A stretch of DNA of 64,000 nucleotides from Acidobacteriota bacterium. GTDB taxonomy: Bacteria; Acidobacteriota; Vicinamibacteria; Vicinamibacterales; CAVVIG01. The DNA lies in contig QHWB01000046.1 of the NCBI GenBank assembly GCA_003222395.1, positions 34,482 through 98,481 on the forward strand. The letters run 5' to 3'. Position numbers and translations under genes: made by a program. The notes under the pieces were generated by a model. It did not search any database, had not been told where the DNA came from, and was given only the letters and a program-made list of their open reading frames with translations. Positions 34,365-43,360 of the stretch are shown here, piece by piece (position 1 is the stretch's first letter; every line of letters starts with the position of its first letter).

Positions 34365-34455
34365 GGAGAGGTACCGAAGTGGTCGTAACGGGGGCGCCTC
34401 GAAAGCGTCTTGTCGGGTAACCGGCACGTGGGTTCGAATCCCACCCTCTCCGCCA
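34365..34455 (+). tRNA. tRNA-Ser (anticodon CGA)
   Basis: A 91-nt class II tRNA with encoded CCA. The acceptor stem GGAGAGG pairs with CCTCTCC. A short D-stem CCG/CGG follows. The anticodon arm is GGCGC-CTCGAAA-GCGTC with CGA at positions 34-36, reading UCG (Ser). A long variable arm, the T-arm GTGGG-TTCGAAT-CCCAC, and G-CCA end the gene. Confidence 0.95.
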
Positions 34456-34460
34456 ATAAC

Positions 34461-34482
34461 AACTCTTTATTTAACAAGAGTT
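34461..34482 (+). terminator. Hairpin after tRNA-Ser
   Basis: AACTCTT (34461-34467) pairs with AAGAGTT (34476-34482) with an AT-rich loop, 6 nt after CCA. Only a short T stretch follows. The surrounding DNA is clearly less GC-rich than the rest of the window. Confidence 0.45.
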
Positions 34483-34641
34483 TACTGGTCGCAATTCTTA
34501 GCTGTGTGCCAGTTTTGTGCCAGACATGCCGGGGAGATGTGTCAGCCCTGGCTACCATCGGTGTGCTCGATGAACAGCGTCGGCTGACTCCCGATTCTGC
34601 GAGCTGACTAACAACGTCCCTGATCGGACAAGGAGGGCCAG

Positions 34642-34893
34642 ATGGCCAACGACGCTCCCGCCACACGCGTCGAATCCGCTGGATTCGACGACCTCATTCC
34701 AATAGCGCGCCGACTCAACACAGCGTCAGACGACCTCAACGCCGCTCTCAAGCGCATCGAAGGCCGGCTAAACGACTTGGGAATTGGCATCGATCGCTTC
34801 GTGCCGATCCCAGACACGCGCGAAGTCGTGAGTGATCCCGCCGAGCATCGTCCAGCCACACGAACAAGCGCGCGTCACGATACGAATCCATAG
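34642..34893 (+). CDS. Small hypothetical protein ending inside an ADOP remnant
   Basis: An 83-residue ORF with a strong ribosome site (AAGGAGG, five nt before ATG 34642). Residues 15-57 look like an amphipathic helix pair (PIARRLNTASDDLNAALKRIEGRLNDLG). The last 20 residues are read from DNA that, on the opposite strand, is the decayed N-terminal part of an ADOP gene, so the natural C-terminus may have been replaced. No family is recognised. Confidence 0.5.
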   Translation: MANDAPATRVESAGFDDLIPIARRLNTASDDLNAALKRIEGRLNDLGIGIDRFVPIPDTREVVSDPAEHRPATRTSARHDTNP

Positions 34894-35081
34894 TGTGCGC
34901 CACGCTGCCGAAGGCCCGTTTCGCAGCGAGCCTTGCCTCCTCAGCGGATAAGCCTTTGCGCCCGATACTCGTCTTCGAGCAGGCCAAGATGTGAGCGTAT
35001 CTCGCGCTCAAGGTGCGATTGTGTGCGCGCAGAGCGACAGACGTCCGCCAGTCTCAGGAGGAATCGTCGCCACCATGCCAT
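34835..35081 (-). pseudogene. ADOP N-terminal remnant (end of the PadR1 run)
   Basis: Starting at ATG 35081 the frame encodes a typical ADOP start (WWRRFLLRLADVCRS, then SHLGLLEDEYRAQ). One extra base near 34950 then breaks the frame. The next frame continues GLSAEEARLAAKRAFGSVAHT and RDARLFVWLDDARRD, where similarity stops at about 34835. Only the first 80 or so of about 890 residues survive. It starts 13 nt after the stop of the intact ADOP upstream, so it was once the last gene of that run. Confidence 0.85.
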
Positions 35082-35094
35082 GACCCATGGCCTC

Positions 35095-37785
35095 CTACTC
35101 GTACCGGAGAGCCTCCATCGCATCAATGTGCATTGCACGCCGGACCGGCGCATAGCACGCTGCCACTCCGATCGCCGCGAATAGCAGGGTGGTTCCGGCA
35201 AACGTGAGCGGGTCGATTGGGGGAATTCCGAAGAGGAATGCCTCGAGGATGTGGCTGGTAGCACCTGCGAGAATCAATCCGATGGCCGAGCCGATCAGCG
35301 TCAGCGATAGACCTTCCAGCAGCACCATGCGGACGACGTCGGTTCGTCGCGCGCCCAGCGCAATGCGTATACCGATCTCACGCGTGCGACGCGCGACAGC
35401 ATACGCGGTCACGCCGTAGATGCCGATCGCGACCAACAAGAGGCCCACAACCCCGAGGCCGCCAGCGACCGATGCGACGATGCGCTGTGGCGCCAGGCCG
35501 AGCGCGACGGAGTCTTCGAGCGTCTGCTCGGTCATGATGGGCACATTCGGATTCATTGATCCCAACAGCCCTCGAAACTGATCTGCGATGCGTTGACCGC
35601 GCGTCGTCCGCGCGATAATCCTCACATTCGAGACGTACTGTTGTTGTAGCGGCACATACACGGCGGCGCGCGCGAATCCATCGACGAGGCTGCTGGACTG
35701 GATGTCCCCCGCCACGCCGACGACGAGCATTGGCTGCATCGGGCCAGTCGGTCCGTGTGGTCCCCGCGTTGGCTGCAACAAGACTCTGCCGACGGCATTC
35801 TCGCCCGGCCAGAACTGCTGCGCGGCCGACTCGCTGACAATGGCTACGAGCTGTGTTCCAGCTCGATCGCTCGGAGAGAAATCTCGTCCCACCCTCACCG
35901 GCGTCCGGAGCGTCGCAAAGTAACCTGGTTCGACGACGTTCCAATCTACGCCGACGAAACGTCCGTCTGAGGTCTGCAGGCCAGGCACGGCCAATGCTTC
36001 ACGCCTGACCTCGAAGCCTCCTGGTACTCCAGCGGCCATCGACGCGCTCTGTACGCCTGGCAGCGCGCGGACTCGATCAATCAGCTCTCGAATAAAGAGC
36101 GGTCCCGTCGTGTTCGTGTACCCGGCCTGTGCCAAGTCGACTGACGCGAGTTCAACAGCGTGCGCATCGAACCCGGGATCGATCGACGCAGCGCGCTGCA
36201 ACGCGCGCATGAACAAGCCGGCACTGATGACGAGTACCAGGCTGAGCGCCACTTGACTGACGACGAATGCGTGACGAAGGCGCAGTCGTCCTACGAGGCC
36301 CGAATCATTTCGGAGGCTCGAGAGGATGTCGGTTTTCGACGCTGCAAGGGCTGGAGTCAGCCCGGAAAGAAGCGCCGCCGCCAGCGACAGGCCGACGGTG
36401 TACGCAATCACGCGGCCGTCGAGAGTGAGCGCGAGGTCGACAGGAAACGGCAGCATTGGTAAGCGCGAGGCTAGGACCGACGCCATCACCCGGGCCAGTA
36501 GCAGACCCGCCGCTCCGCCAAGCACGAAGAGCAGCACCGTTTCCGTCAGGAGCTGTCGTACCAGCCGTGCGCGTCCGGCGCCAATCGCGAGGCGCAACGC
36601 CATCTCCTGCCGCCGGGAGACCGCCCGCGCCAGCAGCACACCAGCGACGTTCGCGCACGCGACGATGAGCACGAGCGACACAATGACCGTCAGTAGCATG
36701 AGGAACGCGACGATCGGGCCGCCGTTTCCCGGAATCGGCGACGAGGCCAGGAGCCGCAGTCCTGTTCCTCGGTTCTGGTCAGGGTACTCGCGCTCGAGCG
36801 TCCGGCCGATGACGTCGATCTCGGCAGCAGCTTGCGACAACGATACGTCAGGCTTCAGCTGCGCGCCGATCAGCAACCAGGCCGCCGCACGATCCGCGAG
36901 CATCGCCGCGCCTTGAGGCATGAAGGCCGCCGCCATGTTCATCGGCACCCACACATCGAGCGCACGGACGCCTGTGCCGTGGAATCCCTCCGCCGCCACC
37001 CCGATGACCGTGAACGGATGACCGTTGATCGTGACCGCACGGCCAATGATGCGCGGATCCTTGTTGAAGCGTCGTGCCCAGAAGCGATACCCGAGCACGA
37101 CAATGGGACTTGCCTCGGGCTGACTACTGTCGGCGGCGCCGAAGACACGTCCGGCGGCCGGCACTGCGCCGAGCACGGTGAAGTAGTTCTCCGTCACAAC
37201 GCTGCCGAACACGCTCTCAACCCCGGCATGGGCGCCGACGACACCCAGACTCATCGCTTGGGGGAACCGCGAGTAGGCGTACACACCATCGAGGGTCGCG
37301 GCGTGGTCACGGACGTCGCGATAATTCAGATACGAACTTGGCCCGAAGCCGCCACGATTCCGACTGCTGCCAATATCAACCAGACGGCCGGGCTCGACCA
37401 CACCCGCAGCGGATTGGAACAGCAGCGCGTTGCCGATCGTGAACATCGTCGTGTTTGCGCCGACACCAATGGCGAGCGAGAGCGCGGCGGTCATCGTGAA
37501 CAGCGGGTTGCGTCGAAGCAGCCGAGCCGCGTGTCGCAGATCCCGCTTGGCGTCGTCGAGCCACCGGAATGACCGCGCGTCGCGGTGTTGATCTTTCGTG
37601 TGTTCGACGCCGCCGAACGCGCGCCGCGCGGCGAACCGCGCCTCGTCCGGCGTCAGGCCGCGGCGGCGATGCTCGTCTTCGAGGAGCGCAAGGTGCGCGT
37701 CGATTTCACGCGTCAGATCTGGTTCGGCCCGCTGCGGCCGAACGACGTTGATGAGCCGTTGCAGTAACCGTCGCATGGCGCCCAT
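35095..37785 (-). CDS. ADOP permease (PadR1 run, third gene)
   Basis: An 896-residue permease of the acidobacterial duplicated orphan permease type. Residues 1-90 form the family's cytoplasmic N-terminal domain (LLEDEHRRRGLTPDEARFAARRAFGG, then FRWLDDAKRD). Two MacB-PCD/FtsX units follow, each with a periplasmic domain; about eight membrane helices in all. Coupling-helix motifs are [18 protein letters not shown] and EIGIRIALGARRTDVVRMV, ending RRAMHIDAMEALRYE. An alternative ATG at 37776 has a better-spaced GAGG. FtsX-type permeases normally pair with an ATPase, and none is nearby, hence orphan. The substrate is unknown. Confidence 0.9.
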   Translation of the reverse strand: MGAMRRLLQRLINVVRPQRAEPDLTREIDAHLALLEDEHRRRGLTPDEARFAARRAFGGVEHTKDQHRDARSFRWLDDAKRDLRHAARLLRRNPLFTMTAALSLAIGVGANTTMFTIGNALLFQSAAGVVEPGRLVDIGSSRNRGGFGPSSYLNYRDVRDHAATLDGVYAYSRFPQAMSLGVVGAHAGVESVFGSVVTENYFTVLGAVPAAGRVFGAADSSQPEASPIVVLGYRFWARRFNKDPRIIGRAVTINGHPFTVIGVAAEGFHGTGVRALDVWVPMNMAAAFMPQGAAMLADRAAAWLLIGAQLKPDVSLSQAAAEIDVIGRTLEREYPDQNRGTGLRLLASSPIPGNGGPIVAFLMLLTVIVSLVLIVACANVAGVLLARAVSRRQEMALRLAIGAGRARLVRQLLTETVLLFVLGGAAGLLLARVMASVLASRLPMLPFPVDLALTLDGRVIAYTVGLSLAAALLSGLTPALAASKTDILSSLRNDSGLVGRLRLRHAFVVSQVALSLVLVISAGLFMRALQRAASIDPGFDAHAVELASVDLAQAGYTNTTGPLFIRELIDRVRALPGVQSASMAAGVPGGFEVRREALAVPGLQTSDGRFVGVDWNVVEPGYFATLRTPVRVGRDFSPSDRAGTQLVAIVSESAAQQFWPGENAVGRVLLQPTRGPHGPTGPMQPMLVVGVAGDIQSSSLVDGFARAAVYVPLQQQYVSNVRIIARTTRGQRIADQFRGLLGSMNPNVPIMTEQTLEDSVALGLAPQRIVASVAGGLGVVGLLLVAIGIYGVTAYAVARRTREIGIRIALGARRTDVVRMVLLEGLSLTLIGSAIGLILAGATSHILEAFLFGIPPIDPLTFAGTTLLFAAIGVAACYAPVRRAMHIDAMEALRYE

Positions 37786-37814
37786 CCTCTATTACTATTA
37801 CTCGCAGCGTAACG

Positions 37815-39817
37815 CGACCAGCGCGGCCGTCCGTCGCGGTCGTCGTTGCCGAAGCCGCGGCCGGCGACGATCCGCACGCCCATCACGTCGAGATAGTCGC
37901 GGCTCACGAGACGCGCGTCCGGCCCGACCGGCGTCGGCGGCCGAACGGGATCCGGAGTCCGCCAGAGACCGCCCGCGGTGTCGCGCAGTCCGACGAACGG
38001 CAGCTGATTCGCGTACGCCGCGCTCCGCACGCCGGCGACGGATCGCAGGCGTGACGTGAAGTCTTCGGCAAACGCTTTCATCTGCGGCGCGGGCCGCTGC
38101 GCGCCTGGGAGGCTCACCTGGAACGTCATGACGTGTGACGGGTCGTAGCCGGGCTCGACGTTCTCGAGTTTAACGAAGCTGCGAATCATGAGGCCCGCGC
38201 CGACGAAGAGCAGCGTCGCGAATGCCACTTCGGCGACGACGAGCACGCCGGGCATGCTGAGCCGTCCTCGAAGCGACGTGGTGGACCAGCCCGTCCGGGT
38301 CGCCGTGGCCTCGCGCAGCCGGCCAGCACTCTCAGCGCGAAGGCCGAATACCGGCGCGAGCCCGAACGCGAAGCCGGTCGCCGCGGAAATCGCCCCGGCG
38401 AATGCGAGGACCGGTCCGTGCAGACCGACTGCGTCGAGCCGTGGGAAGCTCGTCAACGTCGTCCCGAGATCCTGACGCGGAAGACTCGTCGCAAGCGTGC
38501 GGAACACGTCGATGAAGCCCCACGCAAGCGTGAGGCCCGCCGTGCCTCCGGCGAGGGAGAGCAGCACGCTTTCAGTCAACAGCTGACGGACGAGGCGCCC
38601 GCGGCCGGCGCCGAGCGCGGCGCGCACTGCCATCTCCCGCTGACGCGCCAGCGTTCGAGCGAGCTGGAGGTTCGCGACGTTCACGCACGCGATGAGCAGC
38701 ACCAGGCCGACGGCGCCTGCGAGCACGAGCAGCGCGGACCTGACCGGGGTTCCGATGCGGTCCTGCCATCGCACGCAGTCGAAGTGCGGGCGATGGCCAT
38801 CCGCGTACCCGGGCTTGCCGGCTGCGCGCCGGAGTCCCGACGCGATCGTGGCGACTTCGTTGGCCGCGGCCTGCGCGTCACGCCGTCGGCGAGCCGTGCG
38901 ATCACGGGGACGCGGGCGAATCCGCCAGGCGTGAGCCTCGACACGAGCGGTGTCCACATCCAGGCATTGTCGTTGGGATAATGAAATCCCTCCGGCATGA
39001 CGCCGACGACCGTGTAGCGTTCGCCGAGCGCGATTCGTCCGGCGAATCGATCGCCGTTGAAGGTCAGCGTCCTGCCGATCGCATCGGCACCGCCGGCGAA
39101 ATACCGCTGCCACGCATGGTAGCTGAGCACGATGACGTGCGTGCCCTGACCTTCGTCGGACTTGTCGAGCCATCGGCCGAGCAGCGGAGGGACGCCGAGC
39201 ATCTCAAATGTCCCGGTCGATACGGGAACGATCGGCTCGCGCACGCTGTCCGAACTTCCGGCGACCGTGACGAGGGCGATGCCGTACGCCGCGAGGTGCG
39301 AGAAGGGGCGCGCGCGGGTGCGGAGCTCGAGGAATTCTCCGACGTCCATGCCTTCATCCCGGAGCGGACGATGCTCGGGCGATTCGGCGGCGGGGACATC
39401 CTCGTACGGAAGGACCAGCCGATCCGCGCGCGGAAACGGCAGCGGGCGCAGCAGGACGGCGTCGACGACGCTGAAGATGGCGGTGTTGGCGCCGATGCCG
39501 AGCGCGAGCGTCAGGACGGCGACGCCGGTGAAGCCGGGATTGCGCGCGAATGATCGCAGGGCGTAGCGGACGTCCTGCCGCAGCTGATCCAGCCACACGA
39601 ACGAACGCGCGTCGCGATGGAGGCCCTTCGCGAATTCCACTCCGCCGAACGACCGCTTCGCAGCGTGCTTCGCATCGTCTGCCGATAGACCTCGACGCCG
39701 ATACTCGTCTTCGAGCAGCTGCAGGTGCGACTGAAGTTCGCGGTCGAGATCCGGCTCCGCCTTCGCAGGGCGGCACGCGTTCAAGAGTCTCAGGAGAAAT
39801 CGCCGCAGCGAAGGCAA
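37815..39817 (-). pseudogene. Broken ADOP permease (PadR1 run, second gene)
   Basis: The first frame (39817 to about 38880) encodes a good ADOP N-terminus ([48 protein letters not shown]). One missing base near 38879 shifts the frame after ARLADGVT. The second frame resumes with DAQAAANEVATIASGL and continues through [18 protein letters not shown] to AGRGFGNDDRDGRPR at about 37815. The last 200 or so residues (second FtsX unit) are missing, cut where the next ADOP gene begins. It lies 6 nt after the stop of the upstream intact ADOP. Confidence 0.88.
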
Positions 39818-39823
39818 GGCGCC

Positions 39824-42466
39824 CTACTCCTGTCTGAGCGCAACCAATGGATCGACTCTCGTGGCGCGAGAAGCCGGCACGTACAACGCGACAAAGGATG
39901 TGCCCGCCAAGAGTGCAGCGACCCCGACGTACGTCACCGGATCGGTCGGCTTGACCGCGAAGAGCAGACTACCAAGAAAACGTGTCGTCAGACCGGCGAC
40001 GACGAAGCCGACTGCCAATCCAATAGCAATCATGGCGCTCGCTCGGCCAAACAACAGCCGCAGAATCTGGCCTGGGGTTGCCCCAAGTGCGATGCGTACT
40101 CCGATCTCGGCCGTTCGCTGACTCACGGCATAGGCCATGACGCCGAACACGCCAATGACACTCAAGGCGAGCGCAACCGCGGCAAAGGCACCGATGAGAA
40201 GCGCTCGGAACCGAGGCTGGGCAACGTTTTGGGCGGTTAAGGCGTCGAGAGTCGTGAACCTCACCGGCACGCTCGGCACCAGTCCCCGCGCTTTACGCCT
40301 CACGGTTTCCGCCAGTAACATGGGATCCGTTGCGGTCCGAATGACGAAACTGAGCGTGGCGCCGTTGTAGAAGTGCTGCAGATACGGCATGTAGCATTCC
40401 GGGCGCGATTCGTCGGCAGGGCCGGCCTGGCGCACGTCGCCCACAACACCGACAATGGTCATCGGCTTGAGCGTATCGAAGGCGCAGACGATCTTGTGTC
40501 CGATGACTTCCTGCCCCGGTAACGCCTGGCGCGCGAGTGTTTGGTTGACGATGGCCGTCATCGGTGCATCGCGCACGTCACGGTCGCCGAAATCACGGCC
40601 GCGCACGAGTGGAATTCCGAGCGCGGTAAACGTGCCCGGCGCGACAATCGAATTGACGTTGCTGCGTCCGGTCCTCATTTCGTTGGGCCGTGGGACGTAG
40701 TCGATCCAATACGCACCGGTCGAATCCACGCGGCCCGGTGCGGCCATGGTGGCACCGGCGGCTACGACGCCAGGCACTTTGGAGATGGCTGCCAACAAAT
40801 CTCGAAAGAAGAGTGTGGCGGGCTGGCGCGGGTCGGGCGTGGCGACCGTGGCGTCGACGACCAATACCCGCTCCGGCTGGAAGCCCAGCGGGATGTTCTG
40901 AAGCGCCAGGAAACTTCTGATGAGCAAACCGCCGGCGGCGAGGAGAACGACCGACGACGCGAGTTGCACAACCACAAGACCTTCTCGCGTACGACGCATC
41001 CCATTCCCGTCAACCGATCGCGTTCCGCCTTGCCGAAGGCCGCATTCGGGTTGAACGTGCGATGCCTGAAATGCAGGCGCGAGAGCCAGAAGCACGCTCG
41101 CGATGACGGATACCACTAGCGTGAAGAGAAGTACTCGCTGGTCGATCGCGACTTCATCAAGCCGCGGGACGTTGCCAGGAATCAGGGCGACCAGCGTCTT
41201 CAGGCCGGCGAGGGCGAGGGCGAGCCCCAGCATGCCGGAGCAGAATCCATGCACCAGTCCTTCGACGAGCATCTGACGCACGATGCGTTCGCGGCTCGCT
41301 CCAAGCGCCGCCCGGACATTCATCTCCTGAGTACGGGCTGTCGCGCGCGCCAGAAGCAGCGTGGCCAGATTGGTGCACGCGATCAGCAGGACCAGGACCA
41401 CGGCGGCTAGCAAAACGTAGAGCATCAGACGGACATCGCCGACCAACTGATCGTGCAGCCGCGTGACGATGACATGTCTTCCCGTGTTGGTATCCGGGTA
41501 TTGCTGCTCCAGCCGTCTGGCGATGGCGGTCATTTCCGACTGCGCGTGTTCCAACGTGACTCCACTGTTGAGGCGTGCGACAGCACGGAAATTCTCACCA
41601 CCCCGCCGGAGAGGATTCGCGATGTCTGGAAGAGGCAAGGGAGCCCAAACCTCCGTCCCTTCCGGGAATGCGAAATCAGCCGGAGCCACCCCCACAATCA
41701 CGCATGATCTGTTAGCGAGGCGTAGGGTTCGGCCGATAGCCTCGTGAATCCCGCCAAAGTGACTTTGCGCGAAGGCAGCGCCGACAATCGCGACGGTGGG
41801 CGGTCCCGGTTTGATCTCATTTGTATCGAACCATCGGCCGGCAATGGGCTGCACACCAAACACGCGAAAGAACGCGCCAGATACGCGGCCGACTCGCGCG
41901 TACTCAGCCTGCTCACCGACCATTACCGACGCCGCTCGCCCGAAAAAGTACGCCATGGCGTCAAAGGAGCTGGCCTGGCTGCGCCAGTCCTCAAAGTCGG
42001 CGTCCGCGATCTGCCCGCGAATAGGGCCGGTTTCGCGGCCAACCACGGACGTGGACAGCGTGACGATACGCTCCGGATTCTGATATGGGAGAGGCTTCAG
42101 CAGGACGGCGTTGACGACGCTGAACACGGCCGTGTTCGCGCCGATACCAAGGGCCATGATCGCAAGGGCGAGGAGCGCAAAGCCGGGACTTCGTCGCGCG
42201 GCGCGAAGTGCATACGCCGCATCGCGCCTGATATCATCGATCCACACGAACCCGCGAGCGTCACGATGGCGATTCTTGGTGTGCTCGACGCCACCGAACG
42301 CCCGCTTCGCGGCGAGCTTCGCTTCTTCCGCGGACAAGCCTCGGCGTCGAAAATCGTCTTCGAGCAGCTGAAGGTGTGAAGCCAGCTCCCGGTCGAGATC
42401 TGGCTCGGCACGCCACGGGCGGAACGCATTGACCAGCCTGAGAAAGAATCGGCGGAGCGATGCCAC
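39824..42466 (-). CDS. ADOP permease (PadR1 run, first gene)
   Basis: An 880-residue duplicated permease. The N-terminal domain (LRRFFLRLVNAFRPWR; GLSAEEAKLAAKRAFGGVEHTK; FVWIDDIRRD) is followed by the first helix with IMALGIGANTAVFSVVNAV. The first FtsX block has LMLYVLLAAVVLVLLIACTNL and EMNVRAALGASRERIVRQ; the second has EIGVRIALGATPGQILRL and ends SRATRVDPLVALRQE. Eight membrane helices in two groups of four fit the duplicated MacB-like plan. The start lies 2 nt after the padR1 stop, so PadR1 and the permease share a transcript. No ATPase partner is nearby. Confidence 0.92.
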   Translation of the reverse strand: MASLRRFFLRLVNAFRPWRAEPDLDRELASHLQLLEDDFRRRGLSAEEAKLAAKRAFGGVEHTKNRHRDARGFVWIDDIRRDAAYALRAARRSPGFALLALAIMALGIGANTAVFSVVNAVLLKPLPYQNPERIVTLSTSVVGRETGPIRGQIADADFEDWRSQASSFDAMAYFFGRAASVMVGEQAEYARVGRVSGAFFRVFGVQPIAGRWFDTNEIKPGPPTVAIVGAAFAQSHFGGIHEAIGRTLRLANRSCVIVGVAPADFAFPEGTEVWAPLPLPDIANPLRRGGENFRAVARLNSGVTLEHAQSEMTAIARRLEQQYPDTNTGRHVIVTRLHDQLVGDVRLMLYVLLAAVVLVLLIACTNLATLLLARATARTQEMNVRAALGASRERIVRQMLVEGLVHGFCSGMLGLALALAGLKTLVALIPGNVPRLDEVAIDQRVLLFTLVVSVIASVLLALAPAFQASHVQPECGLRQGGTRSVDGNGMRRTREGLVVVQLASSVVLLAAGGLLIRSFLALQNIPLGFQPERVLVVDATVATPDPRQPATLFFRDLLAAISKVPGVVAAGATMAAPGRVDSTGAYWIDYVPRPNEMRTGRSNVNSIVAPGTFTALGIPLVRGRDFGDRDVRDAPMTAIVNQTLARQALPGQEVIGHKIVCAFDTLKPMTIVGVVGDVRQAGPADESRPECYMPYLQHFYNGATLSFVIRTATDPMLLAETVRRKARGLVPSVPVRFTTLDALTAQNVAQPRFRALLIGAFAAVALALSVIGVFGVMAYAVSQRTAEIGVRIALGATPGQILRLLFGRASAMIAIGLAVGFVVAGLTTRFLGSLLFAVKPTDPVTYVGVAALLAGTSFVALYVPASRATRVDPLVALRQE

Positions 42467-42468
42467 GG

Positions 42469-42816
42469 TCAGCCCTCGTTCAGTAGAAGCTTGTCAACCA
42501 GACCCGCAAGCCGGCGCCACCGTTCGGTCTGTTTTTCCAGACCGCGGACGCCTGCCTTGGTGATGGTGTAGTACTTCGCCTCCCGGTTGCTCTCGGTTCG
42601 CTGCCAGGTGCCCTTGATCCAACCCTTCTGCTCAAGTCGCACGAGGGCCGGATACAACGTGCCTTGATTCAGCGTGAGCGACGGTTGGGCAATCTGCTCC
42701 AGCCGAGCCGCCAGTCCGTATGCGTGCTGCGGCCCCATCGTGTGCAGCGCGCGCAGGACGATCAAATCCAGCGTCCCCTGCAGAAGTTCCACGCGCTCCT
42801 TCGATTCACTTGCCAT
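42469..42816 (-). CDS. PadR1, PadR-family regulator (acidobacterial type)
   Basis: A 115-residue winged-helix repressor-type protein. ELLQGTLDLIVLRALHTMGPQHAYGLAARL is the PadR N-terminal helix set; LNQGTLYPALVRLEQKGWIKG is the recognition helix and wing; NREAKYYTITKAGVRGLEKQ ends the DNA-binding part. ATG 42816 was chosen because GGAG lies eight nt upstream and because the visible promoter would start RNA near 42830, past the alternative GTG at 42831. Members are usually dimeric repressors that respond to small molecules or envelope stress. It heads the minus-strand ADOP run and diverges from padR2. Confidence 0.9.
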   Translation of the reverse strand: MASESKERVELLQGTLDLIVLRALHTMGPQHAYGLAARLEQIAQPSLTLNQGTLYPALVRLEQKGWIKGTWQRTESNREAKYYTITKAGVRGLEKQTERWRRLAGLVDKLLLNEG

Positions 42817-42836
42817 CCCAGTGATCTCCACGCGGG

Positions 42837-42865
42837 AGGCTACTTGCCTCGCACTGGCTTGTCAA
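42837..42865 (-). promoter_or_regulatory. Promoter of padR1
   Basis: On the minus strand, TTGACA (42865-42860) and TAGCCT (42842-42837) are 17 nt apart. RNA would start near 42830, 14 nt before the chosen ATG. The -35 lies within CACTTGACAAGCCAGTG, an imperfect palindrome that could be an operator. Confidence 0.55.
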
Positions 42866-42936
42866 GTGAAGTCGAGAGATGGGCGCTTTCAATCCGGCCT
42901 AGCTCAGGCCTAGCTCGGCATCACGCCCTCGCCTCC

Positions 42937-42991
42937 TATTGACATTCGATAGGAACCTGGCGGCATTCGCGCTCGTATAGACGTTCGATAG
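42937..42991. promoter_or_regulatory. Repeated operator-like boxes upstream of padR2
   Basis: Two copies of TAT(T/A)GAC(A/G)TTCGATAG lie at 42937-42952 and 42976-42991, 39 nt apart. The first contains TTGACA (42939-42944) and sits within the imperfect inverted repeat CCTAT..ATAGG. Position just before padR2 fits autoregulation. Confidence 0.5.
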
Positions 42992-43002
42992 CAGGGCGAC
43001 AC

Positions 43003-43332
43003 ATGAAGGACACGCGGACGGCATTGCTGCAGGGCACCCTCGATCTGTTGATCCTCAAGGCATTGTCGACAGGAGAGCTGCACGGCTTGGGGGTGTCGCG
43101 ACGCATCGAGCAGATGACCGGCGGGACGTTCGCCCCTCAACCCGGGTCGCTGTTTCCGGCCCTTCACCGGCTCGAGGAGGCGGGGTGGCTCGAATCGAGC
43201 TGGGACGCGTCGGAAAACAATCGCCGGGCGAAGTTCTACAAGCTGACCCGCGCTGGTCGCCGGCAGCTGGGGGAGGAAACGGAAGCCTGGCAGCGAATAG
43301 CGATGGCAATGACGCGCGCCCTGGAGGCCTGA
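43003..43332 (+). CDS. PadR2, PadR-family regulator
   Basis: A 109-residue regulator. ALLQGTLDLLILKALSTGELHGLGVSRRI is the helix set, PQPGSLFPALHRLEEAGWLES the recognition helix and wing, and ENNRRAKFYKLTRAGRRQLGEE the C-terminal part. ATG 43003 begins the fold. It lies 28 nt upstream of an ADOP gene in the same direction and 186 nt from the divergent padR1. The boxes at 42937-42991 are candidate binding sites. Confidence 0.92.
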   Translation: MKDTRTALLQGTLDLLILKALSTGELHGLGVSRRIEQMTGGTFAPQPGSLFPALHRLEEAGWLESSWDASENNRRAKFYKLTRAGRRQLGEETEAWQRIAMAMTRALEA

Positions 43333-43360
43333 AGTCCTCGTCGCCGGAGGGAGACCGACC

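Noticed and set aside
34430..34540. Possible attachment site at the 3' end of tRNA-Ser (AT-rich flank, repeated TGTGCCAG)
   Set aside because: No second copy of the tRNA 3' end and no integrase gene beside it were found in the window; the recombinase at 61.7 kb is far away and in an IS.
34319..34666. 115-codon minus-strand ORF over the tRNA
   Set aside because: It is the antisense of tRNA-Ser, a common false gene call (RVGFEPTCRLPDK).
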